NCBI RefSeq assembly: GCF_002374855.1
Contig: NZ_NWVC01000002.1
Span: forward strand, 248,001-312,000
Direction: 5' to 3'
Origin: Sphingomonas adhaesiva
GTDB lineage: Bacteria > Pseudomonadota > Alphaproteobacteria > Sphingomonadales > Sphingomonadaceae
DNA: 64,000 bases
Translations under genes and position numbers: made by a program
Shown: in pieces, positions 60,790 to 64,000 of the stretch
Layout of the letters: the number at the start of each line of letters is the position of its first letter
Position numbering within the stretch: the first letter of the stretch is position 1
The notes under the pieces: generated by a model
Database searches by the model: none
The model's input: only the letters and a program-made list of their open reading frames with translations
Told to the model about the DNA's origin: nothing

Positions 60790-62439
60790 ATGTCAAACAA
60801 GCTTCCCCGCCGCCCCCGCCCTGCCACCACCGCCGAGCGCGCGCGCGTGCGGGCGCAGGTCGAGCGGGCGCTGGCGGCGAACGACATCGCCGCGGCGGCG
60901 CGGATCGCCGAGCGTGCGGTGGCGGCGGGCGATACGGAGCCGATGTATCTCAATCTCGCTGCCTGGCAGCGGGAGGAGGCCGGGGAGTACGCAGCGGCGC
61001 TGGACCTGCTCAACCGCGCACTGGCGATCGCGCCGGGGGACGTCCTGATCACGGGCGCGATCGGGGCAGTGCTGCGGAAAGACGGTCGGCTGGGCGAAGC
61101 ATTGGCGACGCTGGACCGCGTCGTCGCAGCCGAGCCGCGTCACGGTGCGGCATGGCTGGAACGGGGCTACACGTTGGAAGCGATGCGGCTGGAAGCGGCC
61201 GCGGGGGACAGTTACCGGCGTGCGGTAGCGGTCGATGCGACCCTTGCACCGGCTTGGGGACGGCTGGCGGACGCCGCCGCGCGACGTGGGGAGGCCGCCG
61301 AGGCGCAGCAATTGGCCGAACGGGCGCTGGCGCTGGCGCCGCTCGACCCCAGTGCGACAGCGGCACTGGCGATGATCGCGGTCGAGGCGCGCGACGGGCC
61401 GGGCGCGGAGGCACGGCTTCGCCCGCTGCTGCCGGTCGTGCGCGGCGACGATCGCACCCGCACGCTGACGCTGCTGGGCGACGCGCTGGACCGGCAAGGA
61501 CGCACCGCGGAGGCGTTCGAGGCCTATGACGCGGCGCAGGCCAATTTCCGCGACGTCTATCGCCGCGTGCTGGCCCAGGACGCGGACCGGCCGTCGCATC
61601 GCGCGTTCATCGCGCGGATCGCGGAGCAGGTCGCGGCACGCGGCGATGTCGCCCCCGCCCCGCCCCCGCCGGCGATCGAGGGGGCGGCGAAGCGCCACGT
61701 CTTCCTGCTCGGCTATCCGCGATCCGGCACCACGCTGGTCGAGAACATCCTGGCAAGCGCGGCGGACGTATCGGCGCTGGAGGAACGCGACACCCTGGCC
61801 GCCACCGACGGCGTGCTGCTGCACGACGACGGGACGCTGGCCGATCTGGACGCGATCGGCGAGGAACAGCGTGACGCCTTGCGCGCCGCCTATTGGCAGC
61901 GGGTGCGCGGCTATGGCGCCAGCACCGACGGCACGTTCGTCGACATGAACCCGCTGGGCGGCGCGAAGCTGCCGATCATCGCGCAGCTGTTTCCCGATGC
62001 GCGCATCCTGGTGATGCGGCGCGACCCGCGCGACGTGGTGCTCAGTTGCTATCGCATCAATTTCACCCCCAGCCCCGCTGCGTGGTGCTTCAGCGACCTG
62101 ACCGAGGCCGCGCGTCATTACGATGCGCTGATGCGGCTGACCGAGGCGTGCCGCGCGCACCTGCCGCTTGCGTTTCACGAGGTGCGCTACGACCGGCTGG
62201 TGACCGATTTCGAGGCGACGGTGCGCGCGATGGCGGCGTTCATCGACCTGCCGTGGACCGACGATTTCCTGCGCTTCGACCGTACCGCGCAGCGGCGCGG
62301 CGTCGGCACCGCCAGCGCGACGCAGGTGCGACAGGGGCTGTTCGACGGGCGCGGCCAGTGGCGCCGCTATGCCGAGCAACTCGCGCCGGCGTTGCCGATC
62401 CTGGCGCCCTGGATCGAACGCTACGGGTTCGCCGACTAG
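60790..62439 (+). CDS. TPR-containing sulfotransferase
   Basis: A 549-residue protein with N-terminal tetratricopeptide-like repeats (about 30-260) and a C-terminal sulfotransferase domain. The 5'-phosphosulfate loop GYPRSGTTLVENI (308-320) is intact and the 3'-phosphate motif RRDPRDVVLSC is at 410-420, so PAPS-dependent transfer to a hydroxyl is likely. Related bacterial TPR-sulfotransferases can act on proteins or peptides. ATG 60790 (MSNKLPRR) begins after a GTCAGGCTAAA box also seen before ST1. Its stop shares CTAG with a leftward short frame. Best-conserved of the three sulfotransferase-type proteins here. Confidence 0.9.
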   Translation: MSNKLPRRPRPATTAERARVRAQVERALAANDIAAAARIAERAVAAGDTEPMYLNLAAWQREEAGEYAAALDLLNRALAIAPGDVLITGAIGAVLRKDGRLGEALATLDRVVAAEPRHGAAWLERGYTLEAMRLEAAAGDSYRRAVAVDATLAPAWGRLADAAARRGEAAEAQQLAERALALAPLDPSATAALAMIAVEARDGPGAEARLRPLLPVVRGDDRTRTLTLLGDALDRQGRTAEAFEAYDAAQANFRDVYRRVLAQDADRPSHRAFIARIAEQVAARGDVAPAPPPPAIEGAAKRHVFLLGYPRSGTTLVENILASAADVSALEERDTLAATDGVLLHDDGTLADLDAIGEEQRDALRAAYWQRVRGYGASTDGTFVDMNPLGGAKLPIIAQLFPDARILVMRRDPRDVVLSCYRINFTPSPAAWCFSDLTEAARHYDALMRLTEACRAHLPLAFHEVRYDRLVTDFEATVRAMAAFIDLPWTDDFLRFDRTAQRRGVGTASATQVRQGLFDGRGQWRRYAEQLAPALPILAPWIERYGFAD

Positions 62440-62553
62440 GCGCAACAGCCGACGCCGTCGGGCACGGCGATCAGATCATACACGCACATGACGATAGGCA
62501 TGCGCAGCACCCGGTCGGCGCCGCGCGCCCGCGGTCCAGGCACCGGACAATAG

Positions 62554-62582
62554 AAAAAGGGGGCGGGCCGAAGCCCACCCCC
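62554..62582 (-). terminator. Rho-independent terminator of the TonB-dependent receptor gene
   Basis: On the minus strand GGGGG-T-GGGC pairs with GCCC-G-CCCCC around a TTCG tetraloop (one wobble pair), followed by five T residues at 62558-62554. It lies 29 bases past the receptor stop. Confidence 0.85.
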
Positions 62583-62610
62583 CTCATCAGGTTCGTTGTA
62601 GTGACGTGGA

Positions 62611-64000
62611 TCAGAACTTGATCCGCGCACCCACACTGAAGCGGCGGCCCAGCGCGTCGTAGGTCGACGGATAGGTGTTGCCGCTGTTGAACGAGGTCGA
62701 ACCGACCGTCCCGCCAACGAGCGGCGGATCCTTGTCGAGCAGGTTGGTGACCGTGATGGTGAGGTCGAAGTTGTCGCTCACACCGAAACGGGTAGCCAGA
62801 TCCAGGTAGTTATACGCCGGGATACGCCCGAAGTTGACGGCCCGCCCTGCCAGCGAACCGCCCGTGAGGGTGCCCGAGAACGTCGTGACACCAGGCTCGA
62901 CCTTCATGCTGGAGAGGTGGCGCCACAGCAGCGACACGTCGACCTGGCCGAAGGTCAGCGTGGTGCGCTGGTTCCAGCTGAATTCCGGCTGAAGCGAACC
63001 GGCGCTCGAGCTGGGACCCGCCGAACCCGGCGAACCGCAGTTCTGGCCATAAAGTCCGACGCACGACAGGATGTTGGACCCCGGCGCTGCCTGGAACCGC
63101 GAGCGGTTCGTCCAATTGCCCTGGAAGGTCAGGTTAAGCTTCGTGACACCCAGGTCGCGACGATAGTTGACACCCAGATCGATACCATCGGTCAGGATGT
63201 TACCGGCGTTGCTCGGCTGAATGATCAGACCGCGGGTCGTCGCCGGGTCGCCGTCAAGCGCACCGGTCGCCGGGTTACGGGCGATGTTCAAGCACGCCTG
63301 GCTGGTGGCGCTGGCGGCGGTGATGCCCGAGCCGGCCCGATCGCCGAAGCACAGGTTGTACGCGGCACCGGCCGTCAGCTGGGAGATCGCGTCGTCGATC
63401 TTGATGTTGTAATAGTCGACGCTGATCGACAGACCCGGCACGAACGACGGCTGCAACACGATCCCGGCCACGTAGGAATTCGACGTTTCCGGACGCAGGT
63501 TGATGTTGCCACCCGACGTGAAGTTCGCCTGACCCGCCGTCGGGATTTCGATATTCCCGATCGACGCGGCAGGCGCGCCCTGCGCACGGCAGACCGCGGC
63601 CAGATTGGCGTTGGTCGTCGGCGCCGCACCCGCGCACGCATCGTACGACAGGTTGGTCAGAGCGGTCGAAACCGGCGAGAACAGCTCACCGATGTTCGGC
63701 GCGCGCACCGCACGCTGGTAGTTACCGCGGATGCGTACGCCGTCGACCGGCTCCCAGGTGCCGCCACCCTTGTACGTCCAGGTGTCGTAGCTGGGGTTGC
63801 CCGGCGCATCGACCTTGTAAGACGAGTAACGCGCGCCCGCTTCCAGCGTCAGGCTGCGGAACAGCGGCTTGTCGGCGACAAGCGGCAGGATCAGCTCGCC
63901 ATAGCCTTCCCAGACATCGTAGCTGCCCGAGAAGGTCGGCGCGGCGCCACCGGCACCGCCCAGCTCACCCGGCGTCTGAGCAAGGATATCCGAGTCCTGG
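62611..64000 (-). CDS. TonB-dependent outer-membrane receptor (5' end outside window)
   Basis: The C-terminal 463 residues of a TonB-dependent receptor; the start lies beyond the window. The frame is open from 64000 to the stop at 62611. Alternating barrel strands include SYDVWEGYGELILPLVADKPLF, LTLEAGARYSSYK and RIRGNYQRAVRAPNIGELFSP, which is the family's well-conserved strand motif. It ends RRFSVGARIKF with the final Phe needed for outer-membrane assembly. Such receptors import scarce compounds (siderophores, sugars, peptides). Several Cys (FGDRAGS, SQACLNI, CVGLYGQNC) lie in extracellular loops. Next to the oxygenase/sulfotransferase array, it may take up or display the molecule they act on. 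Confidence 0.93.
   Translation of the reverse strand, partial: QDSDILAQTPGELGGAGGAAPTFSGSYDVWEGYGELILPLVADKPLFRSLTLEAGARYSSYKVDAPGNPSYDTWTYKGGGTWEPVDGVRIRGNYQRAVRAPNIGELFSPVSTALTNLSYDACAGAAPTTNANLAAVCRAQGAPAASIGNIEIPTAGQANFTSGGNINLRPETSNSYVAGIVLQPSFVPGLSISVDYYNIKIDDAISQLTAGAAYNLCFGDRAGSGITAASATSQACLNIARNPATGALDGDPATTRGLIIQPSNAGNILTDGIDLGVNYRRDLGVTKLNLTFQGNWTNRSRFQAAPGSNILSCVGLYGQNCGSPGSAGPSSSAGSLQPEFSWNQRTTLTFGQVDVSLLWRHLSSMKVEPGVTTFSGTLTGGSLAGRAVNFGRIPAYNYLDLATRFGVSDNFDLTITVTNLLDKDPPLVGGTVGSTSFNSGNTYPSTYDALGRRFSVGARIKF

Noticed and set aside
60793..62445. A 550-codon minus-strand frame covering almost all of the TPR-sulfotransferase gene
   Set aside because: Its composition is typical of an antisense shadow, whereas the plus-strand product has clear P-loop and TPR motifs.

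Overview
The window looks like a chromosomal segment of a Sphingomonas-type alphaproteobacterium. The reasons are GC-rich DNA throughout, a serine palmitoyltransferase gene with its own acyl carrier protein (sphingolipids replace lipid A in these bacteria), the petABC order of the bc1 complex, alphaproteobacterial ParE, and a TonB-dependent receptor ending in a typical beta-barrel Phe. No phage, integrase, transposase, plasmid or CRISPR sequence was seen. Most of the window is ordinary core genome with accessory modules at both ends.

Region by region. 1-4.7 kb: tail of an unknown gene, then a leftward block with a DUF6445 protein, a flavin-dependent tryptophan halogenase, a truncated zinc-type dehydrogenase, a cupin, an SDR and a TetR regulator. 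4.8-7.2 kb: a short ORF with a strong terminator, tRNA-Ser(CGA), hspQ, rplU-rpmA, an acetyltransferase. 7.2-9.2 kb: a divergent pair (PF10118 protein and TetR) sharing a palindrome, then an AT-richer small membrane protein. 9.3-15.1 kb: obg, a leftward secreted TPR-like gene, proB, and a sphingolipid group (epimerase-type reductase, acyl carrier protein, spt). 15.2-20.8 kb: hybrid histidine kinase, lptF-lptG, rplK-rplA. 21-28.7 kb: FMN hydroxyacid oxidase, OpgC-like acyltransferase, lactonase, ychF, phosphodiesterase lipoprotein, MaoC hydratase, and three stretches of REP-like palindromes. 28.7-32.2 kb: apt and the cytochrome bc1 operon petABC. 32.3-38.7 kb: trmL, hemF, acetyltransferase, two membrane proteins, lipB, a Met-rich lipoprotein, a secreted protein, an altered acid phosphatase. 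38.8-46.2 kb: queC-queE, argD-argF-hslO, a DUF1275 protein, parE. 46.3-55.1 kb: outer-membrane proteins, an M20 peptidase, a flavoprotein, TetR, GNAT, DUF2721, metallo-beta-lactamase-fold and zinc dehydrogenase genes. 55.2-64 kb: arylamine N-acetyltransferase, then three back-to-back divergent gene pairs mixing 2-oxoglutarate oxygenases and sulfotransferase-like proteins, ending in a TonB-dependent receptor that runs off the window.

The most interesting region is 56.0-64.0 kb. TauD-like oxygenase with sulfotransferase-like protein 1, aspartyl/asparaginyl hydroxylase with sulfotransferase-like protein 2, and a small secreted Cys protein with a TPR-sulfotransferase are each arranged head-to-head across short spacers, beside a TonB receptor. 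Convergent neighbours share the palindromic stop overlap CTAG. The halogenase/DUF6445 pair at the left end belongs, in my understanding, to the same general class of tailoring-type genes found near TonB receptors in sphingomonads and xanthomonads. Their substrates are not known to me. All functions are read by eye from motifs; no database search was possible.
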